DNA from: an uncultured Flavobacterium sp.
Lineage (GTDB): Bacteria > Bacteroidota > Bacteroidia > Flavobacteriales > Flavobacteriaceae
Assembly (NCBI RefSeq): GCF_946478785.1
Contig: NZ_CAMLDD010000021.1
Coordinates: 35,620 to 99,619 of the forward strand
Length of the DNA: 64,000 nucleotides
Direction: 5' to 3'
Shown: positions 50,287 through 58,097 of the stretch, in pieces
How the letters are laid out: the number at the start of each line of letters is the position of its first letter
Numbering within the stretch: position 1 is the first letter of the stretch
Made by a program: the position numbers and the translations under genes
The notes under the pieces: model-generated
What the model was told of the DNA's origin: nothing
The model's database searches: none
Seen by the model: the letters and a program-made list of their open reading frames with translations, nothing else

Positions 50287-51300
50287 TTAATTTATTTCTA
50301 TCAACGCTTTGATGACGTTGTTTTTTGGGTCAATCCAATTTCCGAATTGATTTATCATTTCAGAAAAGTCTGCTCTGTGCGTAATGTACTTTTTCGGATC
50401 AATTTTTCCTGCTTTCAGACATTCCATTACATATTCAAAATCTTCAATAGTCGCATTTCTACTGCTCATCAAAGTCGATTCTCTCTTATGAAATTCAGGA
50501 TGACTGAAACTCAATTCTCCTTTTTGAAGTCCAACCAAAACGAATCTTCCGCCATGGGATATATAATTAAAAGCACTGTTCATGACTTTTTGGTTTCCGG
50601 TAGCATCAATCACTACGTTCGCCATATCGCCATTGGTCAGTTCTTTCAATCTTTCTGCAACATCTTCGTTTAACGGATTTATGGTTGCATCGGCATTCAG
50701 TTCATTTTTACAAAAACCTAATCGGTAATCGTTGATATCCATCACAATCACTCTTGCTCCGGCAATCTTAGCAAACTGAATCAATCCAATTCCGATTGGC
50801 CCTGCTCCCATTACCAAAACCGTATCCGTAGCTTTTACTCCAGCTCTTCTTACACCATGTGCAGCAATTGCCAAAGGTTCAACTAATGCCAGTTCATCAT
50901 AATCCAATCCCTGACCGTGTAGTAAATATTGTTCAGGAATGGTAACATATTCAGCCATTCCGCCATCAATATGAACTCCAAACACTTTAATATTGGCACA
51001 ACAATTTGTCAATCCGTTTCTGCAGGCAACGCAAGTACCACAATTGAAATAAGGAATAAAAGTTACTTTATCACCCGGTTCAAAACCTTTTGCATTTCCT
51101 TTGATATATTCTGCAGCCAATTCATGTCCTAAAATTCTTGGGTATTCAAAATAAGGCTGTGTGCCACCAAAAGCGTGAATATCTGTTCCGCAGACACCTA
51201 TTCTTTTAATTTTCAAAAGCACTTCGCCTTCTTTTGGTTCCGGCATTGGTTTCTCTTTGATTAGAAACTCCTGCGGTTTTTCGCAAACAATATATTTCAT
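50287..51300 (-). CDS. Zinc-type medium-chain alcohol dehydrogenase
   Basis: 337 residues. Catalytic-zinc region GVCGTDIHAFGG and GHELAAEYI; structural-zinc cysteines CGTCVACRNGLTNCC; Rossmann domain DTVLVMGAGPIGIGLIQFAK with MDIN at the end of the second strand, consistent with NAD. The relatives I recall include L-galactonate, L-gulonate, threonine and sugar-alcohol dehydrogenases. Its position between the FAH hydrolase (1 base apart) and the SDR points to oxidation of a sugar acid or sugar in the same pathway. It duplicates chemistry that the two SDRs could do, so a second substrate entering the pathway is possible. Confidence 0.75.
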   Translation of the reverse strand: MKYIVCEKPQEFLIKEKPMPEPKEGEVLLKIKRIGVCGTDIHAFGGTQPYFEYPRILGHELAAEYIKGNAKGFEPGDKVTFIPYFNCGTCVACRNGLTNCCANIKVFGVHIDGGMAEYVTIPEQYLLHGQGLDYDELALVEPLAIAAHGVRRAGVKATDTVLVMGAGPIGIGLIQFAKIAGARVIVMDINDYRLGFCKNELNADATINPLNEDVAERLKELTNGDMANVVIDATGNQKVMNSAFNYISHGGRFVLVGLQKGELSFSHPEFHKRESTLMSSRNATIEDFEYVMECLKAGKIDPKKYITHRADFSEMINQFGNWIDPKNNVIKALIEIN

Positions 51301-51301
51301 T

Positions 51302-52156
51302 TTATTTAGAATAAGCTTTAGCTACTTGTTTACTTGATCCCAAACCGTCCATACCTAATTCGATAACGTCACCCGGTTTAATATAAATTGGATCCGGTTT
51401 AATACCTAAACCAACTCCCGGAGGTGTTCCTGTACTAATTATATCTCCAGGAAGCAAAGTCATAAACTGACTTAGGTAATGCACTAAAAATGGAATTTTG
51501 AAAACCAAGTTAGAAGTATTACTATTTTGGAATTTCTTTCCGTTAACAGTCAACCACATCGGAATATTATTTACATCAGCAATTTCATCCTGAGTAGCCA
51601 AGAATGGTCCAAGGGGTGCGAAAGTATCACATCCTTTTCCTTTTGCCCATTGTCCGCCCATTTCGATTTGAAAAGCTCTTTCGCTGTAGTCATTCAACAA
51701 AGCATAACCTGCAACATAATCCAAAGCTTCTGCCTCTTCAACATAACTTGCTTTTTTCCCTACTACAAATGCCAATTCGATTTCCCAATCTGTTTTTTCA
51801 CTGTTTTTTGGAATAATCAAATCATCATTTGGACCACATAAAGAAGTAGTTGATTTGAAAAAGATAATTGGTTCTGATGGAATTGGAGCACCAGTTTCAT
51901 GACAATGATCTACGTAATTTAATCCGATACAGATTATTTTTGAAGGTCTTGCTACCGGAGAACCCAAACGTACATCTGCACTAACTTCTGGTAAAAGAGG
52001 ATTACTTTCTAACGCTTTTTTCAATTTTTCTAATCCATTATCTTCAAAAAAAGCTTCATTAAAATCAGTTACAATTGAAGAAACATCATATCTTTTTTCT
52101 CCAATTAAAACTCCTGGTTTTTCTTTTCCAACTGCTCCAAAACGTATTAATTTCAT
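51302..52156 (-). CDS. FAH-family 2,4-diketo-3-deoxy-sugar-acid hydrolase
   Basis: 284 residues. Fumarylacetoacetate-hydrolase fold: small N-terminal domain MKLIRFGAVGKEKPGVLIGE, then PSKIICIGLNYVDHCHETGA, metal ligands Glu125 and Glu127 (TDWEIELAFVVGK) and Asp156 (LLNDYSER), and LLPGDIISTGTPPGVGLG. In oxidative L-fucose or L-rhamnose breakdown this type of enzyme splits 2,4-diketo-3-deoxy-fuconate or -rhamnonate to pyruvate and L-lactate. The context of two SDRs and a lactonase supports that role over other FAH reactions such as ureidoglycolate or aromatic degradation. Confidence 0.8.
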   Translation of the reverse strand: MKLIRFGAVGKEKPGVLIGEKRYDVSSIVTDFNEAFFEDNGLEKLKKALESNPLLPEVSADVRLGSPVARPSKIICIGLNYVDHCHETGAPIPSEPIIFFKSTTSLCGPNDDLIIPKNSEKTDWEIELAFVVGKKASYVEEAEALDYVAGYALLNDYSERAFQIEMGGQWAKGKGCDTFAPLGPFLATQDEIADVNNIPMWLTVNGKKFQNSNTSNLVFKIPFLVHYLSQFMTLLPGDIISTGTPPGVGLGIKPDPIYIKPGDVIELGMDGLGSSKQVAKAYSK

Positions 52157-52168
52157 TTCTTTTATTTT

Positions 52169-52248
52169 TAAGTTTCTAAGTCGCTAAGGCTCTGAGGTTC
52201 TAAGGCTAAAAAATCTTAGCAGCTTAGTAACTTAGAATCTTAGTCTCT
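52169..52248. repeat. CTAAG/CTTAG-type dispersed repeat
   Basis: CTAAGTCGCTAAGGCTCTGA and GTTCTAAGGCTAA are followed by inverse modules AATCTTAGCAGCTTAG and AACTTAGAATCTTAG, able to pair as an imperfect hairpin. It fills the gap between FAH and SDR. A looser relative is at 6358-6425 (TTCTTAGTACCTAG, TTAGTCCTTAG). Confidence 0.65.
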
Positions 52249-52257
52249 TTTTTTTTA

Positions 52258-53022
52258 TTAATTATTTAATTTTATAAATCCTCCGTCAATAGGATAATCA
52301 CTTCCTGTAATGAATCCTGCTTCATCGCTGCATAAGTAAAGAGCCAGTGTAGCAATTTCGTCTGGTTTTCCCATACGTCCTATTGGTTGTGACTTAGACA
52401 GTTTTTCAAAAATTTCAGCTTCTTTACCCGGGTAATTTTTATTGATAAACCCATCTACAAAAGGAGTGTGCACCCTAGCCGGTGAAATTGAATTGCATCG
52501 AATCCCTTCATCTATATAATCTCTCGCTACTGATAAAGTCATTGCCATTACAGCACCTTTAGCAGTTGAATAAGCAAAACGATCCTGAATGCCAACCCAA
52601 GCAGCAATCGAAGCCATGTTTAAAATCACGCCTCCATTTGATAATCTTAATTTTGGAATAGCGGCAAACAAACAATTGTAAACACCATTTACATTTACAT
52701 CCATTACCCTTTGGAAATCGATTTCCAAAGTTGTGCATACTTTTCCAACATGGGCGATACCGGCATTATTGATTAAAATATGGATATTCCCAATTTTTTC
52801 AAATATAGCAACAACCTCTTTCTGACTTGCAACATTACAGGCATAAGAAAATACTTTTCCACCTGCATTTTTTATTTCATCAACAGCATCCTGAGCGCTT
52901 TCGACAGACAAATCAACGATATGAACTTCTGCTCCTTGTTTTGCAAACAAAGTCGCAATTGCTCTTCCTATTCCGCTGCCACCACCAGTTATTACTGCTT
53001 TTTTATTTTGTAATGAAAACAT
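52258..53022 (-). CDS. SDR dehydrogenase, probably 2-keto-3-deoxy-L-fuconate dehydrogenase
   Basis: 254 residues. Classical SDR: ITGGGSGIGRAIATLFAKQG, ILINNAGIAHVG, catalytic Ser138 (NMASIAAWVG), Tyr151 and Lys155 (YSTAKGAV), and ITGSDYPIDGGF at the C-terminus. It lies 18 bases after GH105 and one repeat before the FAH hydrolase. In oxidative fucose pathways an SDR forms the diketo acid that the FAH enzyme cleaves, making this the preferred role. The coding sequence contains a perfect 18-base palindrome, TTGGAAATCGATTTCCAA (52711-52728), discussed in the findings. Confidence 0.72.
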   Translation of the reverse strand: MFSLQNKKAVITGGGSGIGRAIATLFAKQGAEVHIVDLSVESAQDAVDEIKNAGGKVFSYACNVASQKEVVAIFEKIGNIHILINNAGIAHVGKVCTTLEIDFQRVMDVNVNGVYNCLFAAIPKLRLSNGGVILNMASIAAWVGIQDRFAYSTAKGAVMAMTLSVARDYIDEGIRCNSISPARVHTPFVDGFINKNYPGKEAEIFEKLSKSQPIGRMGKPDEIATLALYLCSDEAGFITGSDYPIDGGFIKLNN

Positions 53023-53040
53023 ATATTTTTAGTTTTTTAA

Positions 53041-54267
53041 TTATCGGTTTAGTTCTAAAGCCGCCAGAATAAAAGGTCCGGTTACTTTAGGGTCATTATC
53101 TTTCCTTCTTTCATTAATGTAATATTCATAAGAGCCATCACGATAAGGTTTCCCTCCCAAACCTGCTACAGCACAGGCATTCGTAATTTCAATTTCTCCA
53201 TTTGGATATACTTTAACAAACTTTGAGGTCATACCATCAAACGCCTTTTCAGCAATTTTTTTGAATTTCTTTGGCAAATATCCTTTTTTCGCACCTTTTG
53301 CAAAAGCATAAGCAAACATAGCCGTACCCGAAGTTTCTAAATAATTACCTTCACGGGTTCCCATATCAGTAACCTGGTACCACAATCCTGATGGATCCTG
53401 AAATTTCACTAAGGCATTCGAAATATTATTTAAATATAAAATAAGTTCTTTTCTTTTTGGATGATCTTTAGGAAAATAATCCAGAACATCTACCAATCCC
53501 ATTACATACCAGCCCATTGAGCGGGACCAAAAGTTAGGAGAAACGCCAGTTTCTTTGTTTGCCCATGGCATTTCTTTGCTTTCGTCCCAGGCATGGTACA
53601 ATAATCCTGTTTTTTTGTCGGTTGCCTTCTCCTGAATCAATTCAAATTCATGAGCGATATCATCCAGTTTAGCACCTTTTTCAAACGTAACGGTATATTC
53701 TGCGTAAAATGGTTCCCCCATATATAAGCCATCAAGCCACATTTGGTCAGGATATATTTTTTTATGCCAAAAACCACCACTTGGCGTACGAGGCTGTTCT
53801 TCTAATTGTTTGCGCAAAGTCTGCATGGCAATTAGATACCGTTTGTCTTTAGTCTGCTCATAAATGTCAAACAAAATTCGGCCAGTAGGTATGTTATCTA
53901 TGTTAAAGGACTCAAACTTGTAGGTTTTAATATTTCCATTGGCGTCAATCAATTCATCAGCATATTGTTTGGCATAAGCCGTGTATTTTTCATTATTTTT
54001 TTGCTTTCCTAATTCCTGAAAAGCATAGGTAACCAAACCATGAACATAACTGATATGTGCTACAGGTGCATCATCAATCATATACGATTTAGGGTGGCGC
54101 TGCATTAAAGTTTGCGCCATTCTTTCTGACCACTTTAACTTCGTTGAAATTTCAGGATTTTGTTTAGTTTCGTTACCTGCATTTTGTGCAATTCCATTAT
54201 TTGAAATCAACAAGACCAGCATTAAAGTCTTGACAAAAAAATTATTTTTTAGAACATTTATTATCAT
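53041..54267 (-). CDS. GH105 unsaturated rhamnogalacturonyl/glucuronyl hydrolase
   Basis: 408 residues; signal peptide ending near residue 28 (NNGIAQ). (Alpha/alpha)6 barrel with Asp124 (FNIDNIPTGR) and catalytic Asp179 (YPDQMWLDGLYMGEPFYAEY), ARTPSGGFWHKK-like substrate loop (RTPSGGFWH), WDESKEMPWANKETGVSPNF, WSRSMGWYVMGLVDVLDYFP and GLGGKPYRDGSYEYYINE. GH105 enzymes remove the unsaturated uronate left by pectin lyases from oligosaccharide ends, linking the PL1/PL10 products to catabolism. It is the first gene of the deoxysugar-oxidation unit and is transcribed away from the CoA-transferase operon, sharing its promoter region. Confidence 0.93.
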   Translation of the reverse strand: MIINVLKNNFFVKTLMLVLLISNNGIAQNAGNETKQNPEISTKLKWSERMAQTLMQRHPKSYMIDDAPVAHISYVHGLVTYAFQELGKQKNNEKYTAYAKQYADELIDANGNIKTYKFESFNIDNIPTGRILFDIYEQTKDKRYLIAMQTLRKQLEEQPRTPSGGFWHKKIYPDQMWLDGLYMGEPFYAEYTVTFEKGAKLDDIAHEFELIQEKATDKKTGLLYHAWDESKEMPWANKETGVSPNFWSRSMGWYVMGLVDVLDYFPKDHPKRKELILYLNNISNALVKFQDPSGLWYQVTDMGTREGNYLETSGTAMFAYAFAKGAKKGYLPKKFKKIAEKAFDGMTSKFVKVYPNGEIEITNACAVAGLGGKPYRDGSYEYYINERRKDNDPKVTGPFILAALELNR

Positions 54268-54317
54268 TGCAATCTATTTATTCTATAATTACTATTGTTT
54301 TTCATTTAAATATTAAT

Positions 54318-54348
54318 AAATGTAAAAAACACAATTACAAAAGTAAAT
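54318..54348 (-). promoter_or_regulatory. GH105 promoter block (inverted copy)
   Basis: Reading the minus strand, this 31-base block opens ATTTACTTTTGTAATTGT and contains the -7 box TACTTTTG (54345-54338). It matches the block at 54509-54539 in 28 of 31 positions. Both hold TTAC-N4-GTAA, a small palindrome overlapping the -7 box, so a repressor operator is possible. The ATG lies about 50 bases downstream. No CAGGA element is at the 22-base position here. Confidence 0.6.
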
Positions 54349-54484
54349 TTTAAAACCAATTATTGGCGAAATAAAATCTAAAAATAACTATACTTTAATA
54401 TTTTATCACACTTTTTACTCTATTTGTAAAAAATAAACTAATAAACATCAAATTTTCCATAAAAAGTACATTATTAACAATAGG

Positions 54485-54540
54485 CAGGATAGCGCATTAC
54501 AATCTTATATTTACATTTGTAATTGTAGTTTTTACATTTA
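54485..54540 (+). promoter_or_regulatory. CoA-transferase operon promoter with CAGGA element and 31-base block
   Basis: CAGGA (54485-54489) is followed by exactly 22 bases and the perfect -7 box TACATTTG (54512-54519), as in the SusC, GH78 and GH141-like promoters, though only one clear CAGGA copy is present. The 31-base block from 54509 opens ATTTACATTTGTAATTGT and is the sister of the GH105 block on the other strand. The ATG lies about 57 bases downstream of the -7 box. Confidence 0.55.
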
Positions 54541-54575
54541 TCTTAAACAGAATCATCAATTGTTAATAATATTCA

Positions 54576-55715
54576 ATGAAAAAATTAAAAGGCATAACAT
54601 GGAATCACACAAGAGGTTTACTACCAATGGTTGCAACTGCTCAACGTTTTACCGAATTAAATCCGGAAATAGAAATTAGCTGGGAGAAAAGAAGTTTACA
54701 GGAATTCGCCGATGCTTCGATAGAAGATTTAGCCAAAAGATTTGACCTCTTGGTTATTGATCATCCGTGGACAGGATTTGGAGCCGATACAAAAACAATT
54801 TTGCCTTTATCAGATCATCTCTCATCAGAATACATAAAAGATCAGGAAATCAATACCGTGGGTAAATCTTACGGAAGTTACGTTTTTCATAACAAATTAT
54901 GGGCTTTGCCAATAGATGCAGCAACTCCGATTGCAGCTGCCAGATTGGATATCTTAGAAAAACAAGGACTGAAAGTTCCTCAAACCTATGACGATTTATT
55001 GGCTCTGGCCAAAAAGGGACTGGTTGCTTTTGCGGGAATCCCAGTAGATTCCTTAATGACATTCTATTCTTTTTGCTGCAGTCTGGGCGAAGATCCTTTT
55101 CAGTCTCAGGAAAAAGTAATTTCTGTGGAAACAGGAAAAAAAGCTTTGCAGATGCATCGTGAACTGGCTCAGTTAATGGATCCTGCAAATTTTAACCGAA
55201 ATCCGATTCAGGTATATGAAGCCATGGTGAATTCGGATGAAATTGCCTACTGCCCTTTCGCTTATGGCTATTCTAATTATTCAAGAATTGGTTACAGTAA
55301 AAATTTACTTCATTTTTATGATTTGGTAAAATTGAATGACAAACCAATGATTAGTTCATTAGGTGGAACTGGTTTGGCGGTTTCTTCATTTAGCCAACAT
55401 ATTCCCGAAGCTATAAAATATGCTGAATTTACAGGATCATCACAGGTACAGCAAAATATTTTTGCAGATAATGGAGGACAGCCGGGTCATTTACAAGCCT
55501 GGAAAAGTGAAAGAATCAATGGAGTAACACACGATTATTTTAAAAATACGTTACCAGCTTTAGAAAGAGCATTTTTAAGACCAAGATATTCTGGACACAT
55601 GTATTTTCAGGATCATGCAGGAGATGTTGTTCGTGATTATTTAATGAATGGCGGAGATGAGGAGTTGGTTTTATCAGCAATGGATGCACTTTACACAAAG
55701 TCTTTAAACTTATAA
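54576..55715 (+). CDS. Solute-binding-protein-like protein without signal peptide (first)
   Basis: 379 residues. It starts directly with MKKLKGITWNHTRGLLPMVA and TAQRFTELNPEIEISWEKR, which is what a mature family-1 (MalE-like) binding protein looks like after signal cleavage; no hydrophobic export signal or lipobox precedes it. Further family features are FDLLVIDHPWTGFG, ILPLSDHLSSEYIKD, LWALPIDAATPIAAARLDIL, PQTYDDLLALAKKG and GGTGLAVSSFSQHIPEAIKY. No ABC permease or ATPase is present in the window. It is the first gene of the operon, 4 bases before a CaiB-type CoA-transferase. A cytoplasmic binding or sensing protein is my best guess; function is unknown. Confidence 0.75.
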   Translation: MKKLKGITWNHTRGLLPMVATAQRFTELNPEIEISWEKRSLQEFADASIEDLAKRFDLLVIDHPWTGFGADTKTILPLSDHLSSEYIKDQEINTVGKSYGSYVFHNKLWALPIDAATPIAAARLDILEKQGLKVPQTYDDLLALAKKGLVAFAGIPVDSLMTFYSFCCSLGEDPFQSQEKVISVETGKKALQMHRELAQLMDPANFNRNPIQVYEAMVNSDEIAYCPFAYGYSNYSRIGYSKNLLHFYDLVKLNDKPMISSLGGTGLAVSSFSQHIPEAIKYAEFTGSSQVQQNIFADNGGQPGHLQAWKSERINGVTHDYFKNTLPALERAFLRPRYSGHMYFQDHAGDVVRDYLMNGGDEELVLSAMDALYTKSLNL

Positions 55716-55719
55716 CAGT

Positions 55720-56859
55720 ATGAAACCATTAGAAGGATTAGTTGTATTGGAATTTTGCCAGTTTTTGGCAGGACCTTCTGCGGGTTTAAAACTGGCCGAT
55801 TTAGGAGCGAGGGTTATTAAAATTGAGCGTCCTGTAAAAGGTGAAGCTTGTCGACAATTGAGCATCAAAGACCTTTTTGTAGATGACAGCAGTCTGCTTT
55901 TTCATACCATCAACAGAAATAAAGAATCTTTTGCCGCCGATTTAAAAAATCCCGAAGATTTAATTTTAGTAAAAAAACTGATTGCCAGGGCGGATATTAT
56001 GACTCATAATTTCAGACCAGGTGTGATGGAGAAAATCGGGCTGACTTTTGCGGATGCATTAACGATCAATCCCAAAATAATTTACGGAACTATTACGGGT
56101 TACGGAGATAAAGGTCCGTGGGCAAATAAACCCGGACAGGATTTGTTACTACAATCTCTTTCCGGACTAAGCTGGTTAAGTGGCCGAAAAAGCCAGGGAC
56201 CAGTTCCGTTTGGTTTGGCTGTAGCCGATTTAATGTGCGGAAATCATTTCGTACAGGGAATTTTAGCTGCTTTACTTAAAAGAGCCAAAACCGGAAAAGG
56301 AGTTTTAGTAGAAGTAAGTTTACTGGAATCTATTTTGGATGTTCAGTTTGAAGCCATTACTTCTTACTTAAATGATGGAGGAAATCAGCCTGAGCGTGGC
56401 GATGTGAAAGGAAGTGCACATGCATTTTTGAGCGCACCTTATGGCGTGTATCAAACTCAGGATGGTTACATTTCTCTTGCAATGGGAGATTTGCTTTTTA
56501 TTGGAAATATTTTAGAAATCGATTTCCAACAATATACTGATAAACACAAATGGTTTTCCCAAAGAGATGAGATCAGAGAATTGTTAGCCGGAAAATTATT
56601 AACTCAAAAAGCAGATCATTGGGTTGATATGTTGCAAAAAAAAGGAATTTGGTGTGGAAAAGTTCTTAATTATGAAGAACTGGATAACCAGCCTTTTGTA
56701 AAGGAATTGCAGTTGAAGCAAAACGTAAAAAATTCAGAAGGAAAAACATTAGTTACGACCAGAAGCCCGATTCAATTAGATGGAGAAATTTTGCTTAGCC
56801 CAAAAGCGGCTCCAAAAGTGGGAGAAGATAATTTAAAAATACACGAACAATTTTTATAG
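55720..56859 (+). CDS. CaiB/BaiF family (class III) CoA-transferase, first copy
   Basis: 379 residues, slightly short for the family. Motifs: VLEFCQFLAGPSAGLKLADL and GARVIKIERP at the N-terminus, HTINRNKESFAADLK, ADIMTHNFRPGVMEKIGL, PGQDLLLQSLSGLSWLSG and PFGLAVADLMCG, where Asp170 aligns with the catalytic Asp of formyl-CoA transferase, then GILAALLKRAKTGKGVLVEV. Class III enzymes move CoA between carboxylic acids. It ends one codon boundary before its paralogue at 56860 with no spacer; two different subunits or two steps are possible. The coding sequence includes a GAAATCGATTTC palindrome at 56515-56526. Confidence 0.9.
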   Translation: MKPLEGLVVLEFCQFLAGPSAGLKLADLGARVIKIERPVKGEACRQLSIKDLFVDDSSLLFHTINRNKESFAADLKNPEDLILVKKLIARADIMTHNFRPGVMEKIGLTFADALTINPKIIYGTITGYGDKGPWANKPGQDLLLQSLSGLSWLSGRKSQGPVPFGLAVADLMCGNHFVQGILAALLKRAKTGKGVLVEVSLLESILDVQFEAITSYLNDGGNQPERGDVKGSAHAFLSAPYGVYQTQDGYISLAMGDLLFIGNILEIDFQQYTDKHKWFSQRDEIRELLAGKLLTQKADHWVDMLQKKGIWCGKVLNYEELDNQPFVKELQLKQNVKNSEGKTLVTTRSPIQLDGEILLSPKAAPKVGEDNLKIHEQFL

Positions 56860-57993
56860 ATGAAACCATTAGAAGATTATTTAATAGTAGATTTTAGCCA
56901 GTTCCTTTCGGGACCATCGGCTAGTTTGCGATTGGCGGATTTGGGTGCTCGTGTGATAAAAATTGAGAAACCGGGAACGGGGGATATTTGCCGAACCCTT
57001 TATACTTCTGATTTGATTATGAATGGGGAATCTTCTGTTTTTCATACCATCAACAGAAACAAAGAATCGTTTGCCATTGATTTCAAACAGCCAGAAGAAC
57101 TGGAAAAATTAAAAAAATTATTGGCCAAAGCCGATGTTATAATGCACAATTTCAGACCAGGAGTAATGGAGCGTGTAGGTTTAAGTTATGATGTCGTCAA
57201 AGAAATCAATCCCAATATCATCTATGCCGAAATTTCGGGTTATGGCACAAAATCGGATTTAAAAGATTTACCGGGACAGGATTTATTACTTCAATCTTTA
57301 ACCGCCTTGACTTGGTTGAGTGGTAATCAGGAAGATGGTCCGGTACCAATGGGATTATCAATTGTGGATATGCTGGCTGGAGCACATTTGGCACAGGGAA
57401 TTCTCGCAGCTTTGTACAGAAAAGCAACGCATAATATTGGAGCAAAAGTTCAGGTGAGCATGCTGGAATCGGCTTTTGATTTTCAGTTTGAAACGATTAC
57501 GACTTATTTCAATGACGGCGGTGAATTGCCTGTTCGAACCAAAAGCAATAATGCACACGCCTATTTAGGCGCGCCTTATGGAATTTACAAAACCAATGAA
57601 GGCTATTTAGCTTTGGCAATGGGATCAATTCCTGTTTTGGCTTCACTTTTAAAATGTGATGCATTACTGCAATTCCCGGAAAATCAATTTGGTTTAAGAG
57701 ACGACATCAAGAATATTCTCGCTACACATTTACTAACGCAAGAAACCCAATTTTGGCTGGATATCTTAGAACCCGCTGATATTTGGTGTGCCAAAGTATT
57801 AAACTACAAACAGCTTTTTGCCGAAGAAGGATTTCAGGTTTTAGATTTCGTTCAACGCGTTGAAATGCTGGATAGTTACACGTATAAAACAACCCGGTGC
57901 CCGATTAAAATTGACGGAGAGTATTTTACTTCGAGTAAAGGTTCTCCAAAATTAGGTCAGGACAATGAGCGGATTATGAAAGAACTGGACTGA
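56860..57993 (+). CDS. CaiB/BaiF family (class III) CoA-transferase, second copy
   Basis: 377 residues, clearly paralogous to the previous gene (both open MKPLE; both keep HTINRNKESFA, HNFRPGVME and PGQDLLLQSL). Asp170 in GLSIVDMLAG is in the catalytic position. The ATG directly abuts the stop of the first copy. A dispersed repeat starts at 57984 and supplies the final codons and the stop, so the C-terminus (KELD) was probably shortened or altered by repeat insertion. Tandem class III CoA-transferases may form a heteromer, as in some aromatic acid and itaconate systems. The acid substrate is unknown. Confidence 0.9.
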   Translation: MKPLEDYLIVDFSQFLSGPSASLRLADLGARVIKIEKPGTGDICRTLYTSDLIMNGESSVFHTINRNKESFAIDFKQPEELEKLKKLLAKADVIMHNFRPGVMERVGLSYDVVKEINPNIIYAEISGYGTKSDLKDLPGQDLLLQSLTALTWLSGNQEDGPVPMGLSIVDMLAGAHLAQGILAALYRKATHNIGAKVQVSMLESAFDFQFETITTYFNDGGELPVRTKSNNAHAYLGAPYGIYKTNEGYLALAMGSIPVLASLLKCDALLQFPENQFGLRDDIKNILATHLLTQETQFWLDILEPADIWCAKVLNYKQLFAEEGFQVLDFVQRVEMLDSYTYKTTRCPIKIDGEYFTSSKGSPKLGQDNERIMKELD

Positions 57994-58096
57994 AGTCCAG
58001 CCTTACAAAATATTTCGAGCCGATGGCTCTGACACATAATGTGAGAGTTCCGGAGGAACGACGCATATTGTAGCAACGGATTTTAATCCGTTGAAA
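57984..58096. repeat. Composite palindromic repeat overlapping a gene end
   Basis: The modules CTGGACTGAAGTCCAG (57984-57999), CGAGCCGATGGCTC, GTTCCGGAGGAAC and CAACGGATTTTAATCCGTTG are all palindromes from the family seen at 4549-4636 and 25288-25525. It covers the stop codon of the second CoA-transferase and ends just before the next start codon. Confidence 0.88.
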
Positions 58097-58097
58097 A

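Larger units (their letters stand above)
54268..54575. other. Divergent promoter region, GH105 versus CoA-transferase operon
   Basis: There is no gene in these 308 bases. Besides the two promoter blocks listed separately, it contains a CCAATTATTGG palindrome at 54356-54366. The rest is AT-rich. The two promoter blocks are inverted copies of one another, which suggests coordinated control of both transcription units. Confidence 0.7.
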
